Below the pieces are notes generated by a model, which saw only the letters and a program-made list of their open reading frames with translations, made no database searches and was not told where the DNA came from. A program made the translations under genes and the position numbers. A stretch of 52,169 bases of DNA. Origin: JAJZEO01 sp964350315. Its GTDB lineage: Bacteria; Chlamydiota; Chlamydiia; Chlamydiales; 2-12-FULL-49-11. Positions 43,038 to 51,493 of this stretch are shown piece by piece. Where the stretch lies: the NCBI GenBank assembly GCA_964350315.1, contig CAYGJD010000012.1, positions 1 through 52,169 on the forward strand, in the 5' to 3' direction. Positions within the stretch are counted from its first letter, which is position 1. The number at the start of each line of letters is the position of its first letter.

Positions 43038-43664
43038 TCATCTGTTTGAAAGTGAGCACACAAGCAGCCCTTTTTCTAAGGTGATTTCAAAAGAGCCCTC
43101 TTCACAACGATTTGAAAGTGAATAATAGGAAGAGTCAATGATTGTGTCTGTCAGCTCCCATTTTAATCCTTTAGAACGTGTTACACTAACTTCTCCAAAG
43201 AGCGGAAGAAAGGAAACTGTTGAAAATCCAGCAGGACATTCGACTGTTTGTTGACCAGGTTTGAGTGCAAAGATTATTTCATTGTCTGTAACAAAGTGAA
43301 TTTCTTCTTCTTGGTACCTCTTTAATATAAACAAGTTGGCAAGTGTGTGGTCTGTATACCCTCCTAAGCCACCAAAAATCGATACGTGGGGAGAGATCTC
43401 AAAGTTGCAATAATCAATTGCAAGCTCAAGGTCTGATTCATCTTTTTCTTTTGGGCATTTCACAACCTTAACGCTAGAAAACGAGTCGCTTAGGTCAACG
43501 GGGGATGAGTCCATGTCTCCGATAATAATATGAGGGATGATCTCAAGAGCAAAGCAGTGCTTTAGCCCGCCGTCAACAGCAACAATAGTTTGATATGTGC
43601 TTACTTTATGAGCGATCATACTGTAATCATCGACATTCCCATTGGCAAATATAGCAGTTTTCAT
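43038..43664 (-). CDS. thiN: Thiamine pyrophosphokinase family protein
   Basis: 208 residues. The N-terminal nucleotide-binding part has VAVDGGLKH (about 28-36) and the catalytic-domain signature IIGDMDSS (about 47-54), followed by CPKEKDESDLELAIDY (about 70-85), where Asp/Glu residues bind Mg-ATP; GGLGGYTDHTLANLF (about 98-112) is the third conserved block. The C-terminal beta domain binds thiamine. It transfers pyrophosphate from ATP to thiamine to give the TPP cofactor, so the organism can use salvaged thiamine. It stands alone, convergent with cmk-plsC and divergent from the thioredoxin genes. Confidence 0.9.
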   Translation of the reverse strand: MKTAIFANGNVDDYSMIAHKVSTYQTIVAVDGGLKHCFALEIIPHIIIGDMDSSPVDLSDSFSSVKVVKCPKEKDESDLELAIDYCNFEISPHVSIFGGLGGYTDHTLANLFILKRYQEEEIHFVTDNEIIFALKPGQQTVECPAGFSTVSFLPLFGEVSVTRSKGLKWELTDTIIDSSYYSLSNRCEEGSFEITLEKGLLVCSLSNR

Positions 43665-43823
43665 GGTTCCAAACGTTTAAATCATAAAAACCTAAATTAA
43701 CAGAACTAGAGTTGAGTTGTCTAGAATAAATGGTCTTCAGTTCTTCTGTGCTAGATTCTATTAAAAATTGATAAGTGTTATTATAGATTAATAATATTAA
43801 TAAAATAAAAAAATGGGGTGTTT

Positions 43824-44144
43824 ATGGAACTGACAACTTTGACTAGTGAATCTCTTCAACGAGTGTTAGTAGATCCAGGGTTTAAAACGATCTTAGTTTC
43901 AGCTACATGGTGCGGGGCGTGTAAAGCTTTTGCTCCAATTGTTGAAAACATTGCGCGTAGTTCACAGAGTCCTGTTTATAAAATTCATGTAGAAGATAAT
44001 CCGAGCGGTATTTTTCTTGGTCAGAAGGTTGACATGATCCCAACTCTATTGTTTGTGCGAAATGGGATAGTGAAAGAAAAGCTTGTGGGGATTTATGGTG
44101 CTGAAGAAGTTCTCGCAAAGATCAAAGACTTATCTGGAGAATAA
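43824..44144 (+). CDS. Thioredoxin-like protein with a CGAC active site
   Basis: 106 residues from the ATG at 43824 (GGGG five bases upstream; the GTG two codons earlier is part of that site). It has a complete thioredoxin fold with VSATWCGACKAFAP (about 29-42) and the cis-Pro motif MIPTLLF (about 73-79). The dipeptide between the cysteines is Gly-Ala, not Gly-Pro, which usually shifts the redox potential away from that of a strong reductant. No signal peptide, so cytoplasmic. It precedes a canonical thioredoxin by 49 bases. Confidence 0.85.
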   Translation: MELTTLTSESLQRVLVDPGFKTILVSATWCGACKAFAPIVENIARSSQSPVYKIHVEDNPSGIFLGQKVDMIPTLLFVRNGIVKEKLVGIYGAEEVLAKIKDLSGE

Positions 44145-44193
44145 AACCAAGGTTTGATAAAATGGTCTCTTAAGCATATTTAGGAGACTTAGA

Positions 44194-44517
44194 ATGGCCG
44201 TAACACAAATTGCATTAGCAGACCTTCAAGAAAAAATATCTGGAACAGTCCTCACGATAGTTGATTTTTACGCTGATTGGTGTGGTCCTTGTAAACAACT
44301 AACTCCTATCCTTGATCAAATTGAATCAGAAGGTTCAGGTAATTTTTCAATTCATAAAGTTAATGTTGAAGAAGACGAGTTTCAAGATTTTACCGCTACC
44401 TTCAAAATTAGCTCTATTCCAACAGTTTTGTTTTTCAAAAACGGTAAGGTTGTTCATAGCTTTATCGGTTTACAAGATAAGCAAAGCATAAAAGAGATGA
44501 TTGAAACCAATCTATAA
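44194..44517 (+). CDS. trxA: Thioredoxin
   Basis: 107 residues with the canonical active site FYADWCGPCKQL (about 25-36), the cis-Pro loop SSIPTVLFFKNGK (about 71-83) and the GLQDK segment. It is the general cytoplasmic disulfide reductant supplied by thioredoxin reductase. TAGGAG seven bases before the ATG is the ribosome-binding site. Its last six bases overlap the 3' end of convergent trmL. In C. trachomatis trxA (CT539) is likewise beside the SpoU-type methylase (CT540), mip, aspS and hisS. Confidence 0.95.
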   Translation: MAVTQIALADLQEKISGTVLTIVDFYADWCGPCKQLTPILDQIESEGSGNFSIHKVNVEEDEFQDFTATFKISSIPTVLFFKNGKVVHSFIGLQDKQSIKEMIETNL

Positions 44518-44988
44518 TTTGGCGACTAGAGTTTTTCGACTGTTTCTTAGTGCTTCATATAAAGCAATAGCTACTGCGTTAGAGAGGTTTAAGCATCTTG
44601 CATCGCCAAACATTGGTATGGTAACGAGTTTACTTTCCCAACGAGAGTAATATTTTTCTGGTAGCCCCTTTGACTCGCTACCAAAGATTAAAGTTGCCCC
44701 TTCGCAATAATCTACATCCCAAAACGAATTCTTTGTTTTACTAGTGAAAATATAAACAGGTTTTGTGCTTGTTTCTATCTGCTGTTCAAATTCATCAATT
44801 GTCGAGAGTTTGATGCTCACGTCTGCCCAGTAATCTAATCCAGCTCTCTTCAGCTTCCGGTCGTTAAACTCGAATCCTAAAGGTTTTACTAAATTGAGAG
44901 GAGTGTTTGTTGCTTTACAAGTTCTGACTATATTCCCAGTGTTTTGAGGAATTTCAGGATTGAACAAGGTGATGTCTATGTTGTGCAT
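44512..44988 (-). CDS. trmL: tRNA (cytidine(34)-2'-O)-methyltransferase TrmL (SpoU/SPOUT)
   Basis: 158 residues, the TrmL length. The SPOUT motif 1 is NPEIPQNTGNIVRTC (about 10-24), motif 2 is LIFGSESKGLPE (about 98-109) and motif 3 is the knotted MFGDARCLNLSNAVAIALYE (about 123-142), which binds S-adenosylmethionine. It methylates the 2'-OH of wobble C/U34 in tRNA-Leu isoacceptors in homologs. It lies downstream of the mip terminator and so needs its own promoter in 44989-45020. Confidence 0.93.
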   Translation of the reverse strand: MHNIDITLFNPEIPQNTGNIVRTCKATNTPLNLVKPLGFEFNDRKLKRAGLDYWADVSIKLSTIDEFEQQIETSTKPVYIFTSKTKNSFWDVDYCEGATLIFGSESKGLPEKYYSRWESKLVTIPMFGDARCLNLSNAVAIALYEALRNSRKTLVAKL

Positions 44989-45023
44989 TTAGAGTTCTCT
45001 TTTGTGTTCAGAAGGGGAAAAGA

Positions 45024-45061
45024 AAAGAGCGGTCTCTGGGAGGAGAAAAAGACCGCTCTTT
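45024..45061 (-). terminator. Rho-independent terminator of mip
   Basis: Perfect 12-bp arms AAAGAGCGGTCT (45024-45035) and AGACCGCTCTTT (45050-45061) with a 14-base loop. Reading leftward, the stem is followed by a T-rich TTCTTTTCCCC run; it begins 45 bases after the mip stop. It isolates mip from trmL. Confidence 0.8.
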
Positions 45062-45105
45062 ACAGAGTGTTTATACGCTTTTTGAGCCTGTTCTACCGAA
45101 TAAAA

Positions 45106-45942
45106 CTATCTGATGCCATCAAATGATGTGTCAGATGTAGCAATTTCTTCAGCGTGGTCATCAAACTGTTGTAAGTTCCCGTGCGTTTGAGATGTAGCAG
45201 AAACTACAGCCTCTTCAGCTTTTGGTGCGTTTGCTTTTACAACTTCAATTTCAAATGTTAGAAGAGAGTTTGGAGGTAAAAATCCAGCTTTTCCATACCC
45301 AAATTCAGGGTGGATGTAGATTCTTCTCTTTTCGCCTTCTTTCATTCCAACAATTGATTTGTTAAATCCTAAGATTGTTTCGTCTAAAGATATAACTTCA
45401 TCTTCTTGAGATTCGCCAAAGACTTTGCCATCAATAAATTTACCTACATAACGGATCATAGGAGAATCGTGTGGCTTAACTTCTGTGCCTTGTCCTTCTT
45501 GAAGCAATACGTAGTGAAGTTTTCCTTTTTCAACGACAACAACATTTTTTTCTTTCGCATTCTTTGTAAGGAATTCTTCTGCTAGTTTTAAATTTTCATC
45601 GCATTGAACTTGAAAGGCGTTTTCTTGCATTAGAGAGATTGCTTGAATGCATTCTGATTCTGTTAGAGGAGAAGACTCTCCTTTGATGCACTCTTCAATT
45701 CCTAAGATAACTTCTTTTAAATCAAAATTTAGGCCAAGTGATTCCAAGTTTTGGCCAATAATATGTCCAAATGCTTTTGAGATCTTGCGAACATCTTGTT
45801 CTACTTTAGGTTCAGGAGTTTGTGCAATTTTTTCTGCTTCTAAGGGGGTGCTTTGTTTTTTATCAGTGTTTTGGTCAATAGCATATGCAAAGCTCGATGT
45901 CAGTGCGAATATCGATGCAAAAGTTGCTACAAATTTTTTCAT
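45106..45942 (-). CDS. mip: Mip-like FKBP-type peptidyl-prolyl isomerase
   Basis: 278 residues. A Sec signal peptide occupies about 1-21 (FASIFALTSSFAYA, cleavage after AYA). The FKBP_N helical dimerisation region is about 45-135 and the FKBP catalytic domain about 150-236 (YVGKFIDGKVFGES, EGEKRRIYIHPEFGYG, PPNSLLTFEIEVV). A Glu/Ser/Thr-rich tail of about 40 residues is extra. There is no lipobox cysteine, whereas Mip of C. trachomatis is described as lipid-modified, so this one is probably soluble in the periplasm. The gene leads the leftward block and ends in its own terminator. Confidence 0.92.
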   Translation of the reverse strand: MKKFVATFASIFALTSSFAYAIDQNTDKKQSTPLEAEKIAQTPEPKVEQDVRKISKAFGHIIGQNLESLGLNFDLKEVILGIEECIKGESSPLTESECIQAISLMQENAFQVQCDENLKLAEEFLTKNAKEKNVVVVEKGKLHYVLLQEGQGTEVKPHDSPMIRYVGKFIDGKVFGESQEDEVISLDETILGFNKSIVGMKEGEKRRIYIHPEFGYGKAGFLPPNSLLTFEIEVVKANAPKAEEAVVSATSQTHGNLQQFDDHAEEIATSDTSFDGIR

Positions 45943-46053
45943 AATGTTCTCCTTTTTAGTAGGACCAATGTATAGTTCTTAAGATTTTTATCCAACTCTT
46001 TTTTTATCTAGATTCTTAGTGCTCTAGGAGCCTTATATATAGTTGTAGAGGTG

Positions 46054-47850
46054 TTATTTCTTTACTTGAACATGTAATTCATCCAATTGATGTTTAGAAA
46101 TAGCGCTTGGACAGTCCATCATTGCATCTGTGGCGCGTTGTGTTTTAGGGAAAGAAATAACATCACGAATAGAGGTTGCATGTGTGAGTGTCATTGCAAT
46201 TCTATCTATGCCAAAGGCGATTCCGCCATGAGGGGGGGTGCCGTATTTCAATGCGTTTATGAAAAATCCAAATTTTTGATTGATGTCATCTTCTGTAAGA
46301 TTAAGTAATTCAAAAATCTGTTTTTGTAGTTGATCGTCATGTATTCTGATCGATCCCCCGCCTAGCTCAAAGCCGTTTAGAACGAGATCGTATGCGTTAG
46401 AGCGGACTTTAAAAGGGTCTGTGGAAAGCAGTGGAATATCTTCTTTTTTTGGAGATGTAAAGGGGTGGTGGACGCTTGCTGGGGCTCCAGTTTCTTTGTC
46501 TTTTTCAAAAAGAGGGAAATCAACCACCCATAAAAGCTCCCATTGCTCTTTAGTCTTGAGGTTCATCAAGTCTGCAATATGTCGTCTTAGATGGTCGAGT
46601 GATTGGTTAACGGTGTCTTTGTCTGCTGCAGCAAAGAGGAGAAGGTCGCCTGTTTTTGCGTGCATACGCGTTACGATTTGTTTTTGGAGGTCTTCGTTAA
46701 AAAATTTAACGATGCTTGAAGAGGGACCATCTTCTCCCATCTTCATCCATGCGAGTCCTTTTAAGCCTAGCTTTCCAACAAAAACAGTGAAATCATCGAT
46801 GTCTTTTCTTGAAAAGCGTGCGCCATCTTTTACGCAGATGCCTTTAACAACGCCGCCTGCTGCAACTTGTTCTTTAAAAACTGAAAAATCAGATTGTTCT
46901 GCGATGTCTGATAGGTGATGAAATTCCATTCCAAAGCGCAAGTCAGGTCGATCAGTGCCGTATTTTTCCAAGCATTCGTGGTATGTCATGCGCCGAAATC
47001 CACGGATAAGCTTGATTCCCAAGCATGAATCAAAAATAGAAATCATTAGATCTTCTATGATGTTGATGATGTCTTCTTGATCTATATAGCTCATTTCAAC
47101 GTCAAGTTGAGTGAATTCAGGTTGTCTATCTGCACGTAAATCCTCATCTCTAAAACAACGAGCAATTTGATAGTAACGATCCATTCCGGAAATCATAAGA
47201 AGTTGTTTAAATAACTGAGGTGACTGGGGAAGTGCGTAAAATTTTCCTTCATGAACTCTTGAAGGAACTACGTAGTCTCTTGCGCCTTCAGGTGTTGATT
47301 TAGTTAGGATAGGTGTTTCAATTTCGTAAAAATCTTTTTCGTCAAAAAAATGTCTAATTGTTTTAACGATCTTATGGCGGAGTGCTATTTTTTCAATTAA
47401 AGTTCCGCGTCTGATATCTAAATAACGGTAAGTGAGCCTGAGGTCTTCATTTACATCAATGTCTTCATCGCAGATAGAAAAAGGGGGAGTTTTTGACTTT
47501 GAAAAAATGGATAGTTTTAGAACTTCTATTTCAATTTCACCAGTAGCTAGTTTTTCGTTTGTCATTCCCTCAGCACGCGCTCTTACTCGGCCCTCAATGG
47601 AAATGTTCCATTCAGAACGAAGGGCTGCAGCAAGTTCATGGGCTTGCTTGTTTATTTCTGGATCAAAGACTAGCTGGGTTAGTCCGTATCTGTCGCGCAA
47701 GTCAATAAAGATTAGGCCGCCGTGGTCGCGTCTGCGGTGTACCCATCCACATAATGAAACAATTTTGTCTGTGTCGCTTTTTCTAAGTTTTCCTAAATGA
47801 TGAGTTCTCATCGAAGTCATGTGGAAGGTTTTTTCTTTTTGTGAGTTCAT
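46054..47850 (-). CDS. aspS: Aspartate--tRNA ligase
   Basis: 598 residues, bacterial-type AspRS. The N-terminal OB-fold anticodon domain is about 10-115 (CGWVHRRRDHGGLIFIDLRD), then class II motif 1 (FYEIETPILTKSTPEGARDY), motif 2 (FRDEDLRADRQPEFTQLD), a bacterial GAD insertion domain (about 295-425) and motif 3 (GIAFGIDRIAMTL). The ATG at 47850 overlaps the hisS stop by four bases (ATGA), proving coupling and fixing the start. Chlamydial AspRS is typically non-discriminating, with Asn made on tRNA by GatCAB; that is family knowledge, not seen here. Confidence 0.97.
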   Translation of the reverse strand: MNSQKEKTFHMTSMRTHHLGKLRKSDTDKIVSLCGWVHRRRDHGGLIFIDLRDRYGLTQLVFDPEINKQAHELAAALRSEWNISIEGRVRARAEGMTNEKLATGEIEIEVLKLSIFSKSKTPPFSICDEDIDVNEDLRLTYRYLDIRRGTLIEKIALRHKIVKTIRHFFDEKDFYEIETPILTKSTPEGARDYVVPSRVHEGKFYALPQSPQLFKQLLMISGMDRYYQIARCFRDEDLRADRQPEFTQLDVEMSYIDQEDIINIIEDLMISIFDSCLGIKLIRGFRRMTYHECLEKYGTDRPDLRFGMEFHHLSDIAEQSDFSVFKEQVAAGGVVKGICVKDGARFSRKDIDDFTVFVGKLGLKGLAWMKMGEDGPSSSIVKFFNEDLQKQIVTRMHAKTGDLLLFAAADKDTVNQSLDHLRRHIADLMNLKTKEQWELLWVVDFPLFEKDKETGAPASVHHPFTSPKKEDIPLLSTDPFKVRSNAYDLVLNGFELGGGSIRIHDDQLQKQIFELLNLTEDDINQKFGFFINALKYGTPPHGGIAFGIDRIAMTLTHATSIRDVISFPKTQRATDAMMDCPSAISKHQLDELHVQVKK

Positions 47851-49127
47851 GTCGGTATCCTTTTAGAAATCTCATTTAGATAGGAGATTGGATGTTCCAT
47901 TTCTTCTCTTGTTGAGAGGTGTTTTATTTTTATTTTAGAATTGTTTAGCTCCTCGTCTCCGAGGATGACGGCATATTCTGCCTGAATCTTTTCTGCGTAA
48001 GCGAGAGCTTTTTTTATGTTAGAGCCGCCCTGGTAAAGCAAAGAGCTGTGTTTTCTTTGTCTCAATGTAAATAAATGAGGTAAAAGATATTTTTTACACT
48101 TCTCGCTCAAACCAATAAGAATGAACTCAGGGCCTTCATTAAATACAGGTTCGTTTTGTTGGGAGAGTAAATTTTGGATAACTCGTTCTATTCCTGTAGC
48201 AAAGCCAATGCCAGGGAGATCAGGGCCACCCATTTGAGCGATTAGATTATCGTACCTGCCGCCTGCTCCAAGAGTGTTCTGCGCAGCAGAATCATCATTT
48301 GCAACGACTTCAAATACTGTGTCACAATAATAATCGAGGCCTCGAACAAGATTGTAGTCTATTTTGTAGGGGATTTTTAATTCATCAAGAATGCCACATA
48401 GCGCTGAAAAATGGTCTTTTTGCTTTTGTGTTAAAAATGAAGAAATGTTTGGGGCGTTCCTAACAAGCGCGATGTCTTCAGGAGCTTTTGAGTCAATTAT
48501 GCGCATGGGATTTTCAATTAGCCGTCTTTGGCTATCTTCTGAAAGCTTTTCTTTTAAAGGGGTAAAGTGTTCTTGAAGCGCCGAAGAAAATGTGGTTCGT
48601 ACAGATTGGTCACCGATCGAGTTAATAAGTAGAGTGAGGTTTTTTAAGCCCACTATGCGATAAAACTCAAGAAGAGCTGAAATCGCTTCGATGTCAGTTG
48701 AAACATCATGAGAGCCTATAAGTTCGATGCCAAATTGATTGAATTGTCTATAGCGACCCTTTTGAGCACGATCATACCGCCAACATGGTCCAATATAAAA
48801 AAGTCTATTCACTCCTTTTTGATGGAGAGAATTTTCTATAAAAGCGCGAATAACAGGGGCTGTGAGTTCTGGTCGTAGAGTTAGTGACCTACTGGCTTTG
48901 TCAAGGAATGAATACATTTCTTTTGATACAATGTCGCTTGTTTCTCCAACAGATCTTAAAAAGACATCTGTATGTTCAAAAACAGGGGTGCGTATTTCAG
49001 ATAGGGCATATCTAAAAGCAACGTCTCTTGCTGCACTTTCTACAGTGTTCCAAAGGAGAGGCTCTCTCCATGCATCATCTGCGCCTGTGTGGATGTCGTA
49101 ACATCCCTTTACTCTCTTGTAATTCAT
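47847..49127 (-). CDS. hisS: Histidine--tRNA ligase
   Basis: 426 residues from the ATG at 49127 (MNYKRVKGCYDI); a longer frame to 49220 adds 31 residues that overlap the neighbouring gene and have no HisRS similarity. Class II motif 1 is FRYALSEIRTPVFE, motif 2 is FYIGPCWRYDRAQKGRYRQF, the HisA box is LVRGLDYYCDTVFE and HisB/motif 3 is GAGGRYDNL with GIGFATGIERV. The C-terminal anticodon-binding domain is complete. It charges tRNA-His. hisS-aspS coupling and the following mip match C. trachomatis CT541-CT543. Confidence 0.96.
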   Translation of the reverse strand: MNYKRVKGCYDIHTGADDAWREPLLWNTVESAARDVAFRYALSEIRTPVFEHTDVFLRSVGETSDIVSKEMYSFLDKASRSLTLRPELTAPVIRAFIENSLHQKGVNRLFYIGPCWRYDRAQKGRYRQFNQFGIELIGSHDVSTDIEAISALLEFYRIVGLKNLTLLINSIGDQSVRTTFSSALQEHFTPLKEKLSEDSQRRLIENPMRIIDSKAPEDIALVRNAPNISSFLTQKQKDHFSALCGILDELKIPYKIDYNLVRGLDYYCDTVFEVVANDDSAAQNTLGAGGRYDNLIAQMGGPDLPGIGFATGIERVIQNLLSQQNEPVFNEGPEFILIGLSEKCKKYLLPHLFTLRQRKHSSLLYQGGSNIKKALAYAEKIQAEYAVILGDEELNNSKIKIKHLSTREEMEHPISYLNEISKRIPT

Positions 49128-49168
49128 AGGGTAAAAAATACCGAATTGAGGTGTTAGATTGCAAGGAA

Positions 49169-49786
49169 TTAATCTTTCTCTAACATGGGCTCTAAGATCA
49201 ATTTTAAAGTGCGATGCCAATCATAGAGGATGCTCTTGGGGCCATTCAAAACTGCATCTTCGTGAAGCTTAGAGAGAAGATCCATAAAAGGAAAAGGGAG
49301 CCATTTTTCACCAGCATATTCGTTTAGATAGAAACCAAAGGTGTGCTCACTCTTTTTTGGGTATTGAAAAATTTGCTTCATTACTGTTTTCAGTGTTTCA
49401 ATATGTTTAGGCGGCTGCATTAAAAGGTCAGAATCGTTGATATATTCTATCGTTTGATGCCAAAGTTCAGAAAGAGATTGAACAAACTTGTAGTTTTGAC
49501 TTTCATTATGATCCATCAGCACTTCGAATTTTGAGCAAAAGGATTTTAAAAGGTTGATTAAAGTCTTTTCGCAAACTTGTTTATTTTCTTTTCTTTTGCC
49601 TAAAAAATCTTCTGTTAATTCTTCCAATAACTCAAGAATAAAGAAATAGGCCAGCATGTCAGAGAGAAAACGTATGTTTTTGTACGTAATAATACGTGTC
49701 TCTTTATCAGGAAAGAGTGTCTGTATTTTAATGTTTTCTGGATCAGACTTATCAAAATCTTCAGGAGAATTGTAAATGTTTCCCAT
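49169..49786 (-). CDS. Helical hypothetical protein between hisS and uhpC
   Basis: 205 residues from the ATG at 49786; a TTG two codons earlier is possible. Not recognised. It is largely alpha-helical and acidic, with a hydrophobic helix (FLSDMLAYFFILELLEELTE, about 40-60) not long enough to be a clear membrane segment, and a Trp/Pro-rich patch (KWLPFPFMD). No known catalytic motif. It lies 41 bases before hisS in the same direction, so it is probably the first gene of the hisS-aspS transcript. In the C. trachomatis gene order I remember, hisS and uhpC are adjacent, so this looks like an insertion. Confidence 0.7.
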   Translation of the reverse strand: MGNIYNSPEDFDKSDPENIKIQTLFPDKETRIITYKNIRFLSDMLAYFFILELLEELTEDFLGKRKENKQVCEKTLINLLKSFCSKFEVLMDHNESQNYKFVQSLSELWHQTIEYINDSDLLMQPPKHIETLKTVMKQIFQYPKKSEHTFGFYLNEYAGEKWLPFPFMDLLSKLHEDAVLNGPKSILYDWHRTLKLILEPMLEKD

Positions 49787-49862
49787 AAACAATATTTTAT
49801 ACTCGGATCTACTTCAAGTAAATATAAAAAAAGAATTACCTTTTCCCTTGTTTAGAAATGAG

Positions 49863-49891
49863 TTGACATCGAGCTTAATAGCTCGTATTAT
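49863..49891 (+). promoter_or_regulatory. Strong vegetative-type promoter of uhpC
   Basis: TTGACA (49863-49868), a 17-base spacer and TATTAT (49886-49891): the best promoter match in the window. Initiation is expected near 49898, about 48 bases before the TTG start. The spacer contains an inverted repeat CGAGCT-TAAT-AGCTCG. Confidence 0.8.
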
Positions 49892-49894
49892 ATC

Positions 49895-49917
49895 AGCTTA
49901 GATCTGAGATCCAAGCT
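49895..49917 (+). promoter_or_regulatory. Palindrome over the uhpC transcription start, operator candidate
   Basis: Two 11-base arms, AGCTTAGATCT and AGATCCAAGCT, flank a central G and pair at ten of eleven positions. The repeat starts four bases after the -10 box and so covers +1. In DNA it could be an operator; in RNA a short hairpin at the 5' end. Confidence 0.5.
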
Positions 49918-49945
49918 ATGTATTGCAAGTAAATCAGGAGTCCTT

Positions 49946-51436
49946 TTGGGCATATTTAACTTTTTTAATCACGCTCCGTTTAAGGAAACTATTCGCGATG
50001 AAGCGCGTGTTAAAAAAGAATATAGATATTGGCGATTCCGTATATTTTATTCGATGTACATTGGCTATGCCTTTTTCTATTTAACAAGAAAAAGTTTTAC
50101 TTTTGTAATGCCATCAATGATTGCCGACTTAGGGTTTACCAAAACAGATTTGGGAATCTTAGGCAGTATTCTCTACATGACCTATGGAATTAGTAAGTTT
50201 GTAAGCGGAATTATGTCAGATCGGTCTAATCCTCGTTATTTCATGGGGATAGGATTGATATTGACGGGTGTCTTCAATATTTTATTTGGCTGGTCGTCTT
50301 CAATTTTTTTCTTTGCTCTCTTGTGGGGTTTAAATGGTTGGTTTCAAGGATGGGGGTGGCCTCCGTGCGCTCGTCTTTTAACGCACTGGTATTCTCAGTC
50401 TGAAAGAGGAACATGGTGGGGGCTTTGGAATACATCTCATAATGTCGGTGGAGCGCTAATTCCTCTCGTGGTGGCTGTGATAGCCCAAATGTTTGGTTGG
50501 AGAATGGCGATGCACGTGCCAGGGATTATGTGTATCATTGTTGGTTTATTTTTGATAAACCGATTGCGCGACACACCTCAATCATTAGGTTTGCCGGGAA
50601 TTGAGAAGTATCGATTTAAGCTTGGAAAAGAAAAAGAACTTTCAGAAGATGATGAAAGTGATAAAACGATTTCTAGAAGACAATTACTTTTTGAATTTGT
50701 TTTAAAAAATAAATATATTTGGATTCTAGCGATTGCATACTTTTTTGTTTATATTGTAAGAACTGCAGTAAATGATTGGGGTCAACTCTTCTTGTATGAG
50801 AAGAAAGGCTTTTCTGAGATAGCGGCTGCTTCTTGTATTTTTTTCTTTGAAGCGGGTGGTTTTTTAGGAAGTTTAGCTGCAGGTTGGTTTTCAGATAAAA
50901 TTTTTGGTGGTAGAAGAGGGCCTATTAATGCACTTTTTGCACTTTTTGTGACATCTGCTGTGGCCGTTTTTTGGCTTGTTCCTGTTGGTGGAATTGTCTT
51001 TGCCTCAGCTATAATGTTTGCTATAGGTTTTTTTGTGTTCGGGCCACAAATGCTTATAGGTGTTGCTGCAGCTGAATTGTCTCATAAAGAGGCTGCTGGT
51101 ACCGCAACGGGTTTTATCGGATGGTTTGCATACTTTGGTGCAGCTGCTGCGGGATATCCGTTCGGAAAGATTACTCAAGATTATGGATGGGAAACTTTCT
51201 TTGTCGTCTTGACGGCATGTGCGCTTATTTCAACTCTTTGCTTAATCCCTCTTTGGAATACAAAAAGAAAACAAAATTTTCCAACAGATGATAAAGGAAT
51301 AAAAGGATCGGGCAATAGCAATACAAAAATTGCCTCTTCTGGTCCTAGTGAAGAAGTTGATAAAATGGTAAGAGAAGTTTCTATCGGTCGATCAAGTGGA
51401 AAAAAAATGACGAATAAGTCTAAAGGGAAAAACTAG
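49946..51436 (+). CDS. uhpC: UhpC-type hexose-phosphate transporter (MFS, OPA family)
   Basis: 496 residues with TTG as start, supported by AGGAG five bases upstream. There are 12 predicted transmembrane segments and the organophosphate:Pi antiporter traits: RYWRFRIFYSMYIGYAFFYL at TM1, LTRKSF, GISKFVSGIMSDRSNPR (motif A) and GLNGWFQGWGWPPCARLL. Chlamydial UhpC imports glucose-6-phosphate from the host in exchange for phosphate. A hydrophilic Ser/Lys tail of about 50 residues ends the protein. uhpC upstream of dnaE is the C. trachomatis order (CT544-CT545). Confidence 0.93.
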   Translation: MGIFNFFNHAPFKETIRDEARVKKEYRYWRFRIFYSMYIGYAFFYLTRKSFTFVMPSMIADLGFTKTDLGILGSILYMTYGISKFVSGIMSDRSNPRYFMGIGLILTGVFNILFGWSSSIFFFALLWGLNGWFQGWGWPPCARLLTHWYSQSERGTWWGLWNTSHNVGGALIPLVVAVIAQMFGWRMAMHVPGIMCIIVGLFLINRLRDTPQSLGLPGIEKYRFKLGKEKELSEDDESDKTISRRQLLFEFVLKNKYIWILAIAYFFVYIVRTAVNDWGQLFLYEKKGFSEIAAASCIFFFEAGGFLGSLAAGWFSDKIFGGRRGPINALFALFVTSAVAVFWLVPVGGIVFASAIMFAIGFFVFGPQMLIGVAAAELSHKEAAGTATGFIGWFAYFGAAAAGYPFGKITQDYGWETFFVVLTACALISTLCLIPLWNTKRKQNFPTDDKGIKGSGNSNTKIASSGPSEEVDKMVREVSIGRSSGKKMTNKSKGKN

Positions 51437-51493
51437 TGTCAGCTAGGATTTTGGTCTGAAGCAACTCTCTCACATTTTTAGGTATAAACTTAT

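Noticed and set aside
46421..46918. A 165-codon rightward ORF inside aspS
   Set aside because: Complementary to conserved AspRS sequence with no family resemblance and no ribosome-binding site.
49128..49220. HisS start at 49220
   Set aside because: Adds 31 residues not found in HisRS and overlaps the neighbouring gene; the family N-terminus begins at MNYKRVKG.
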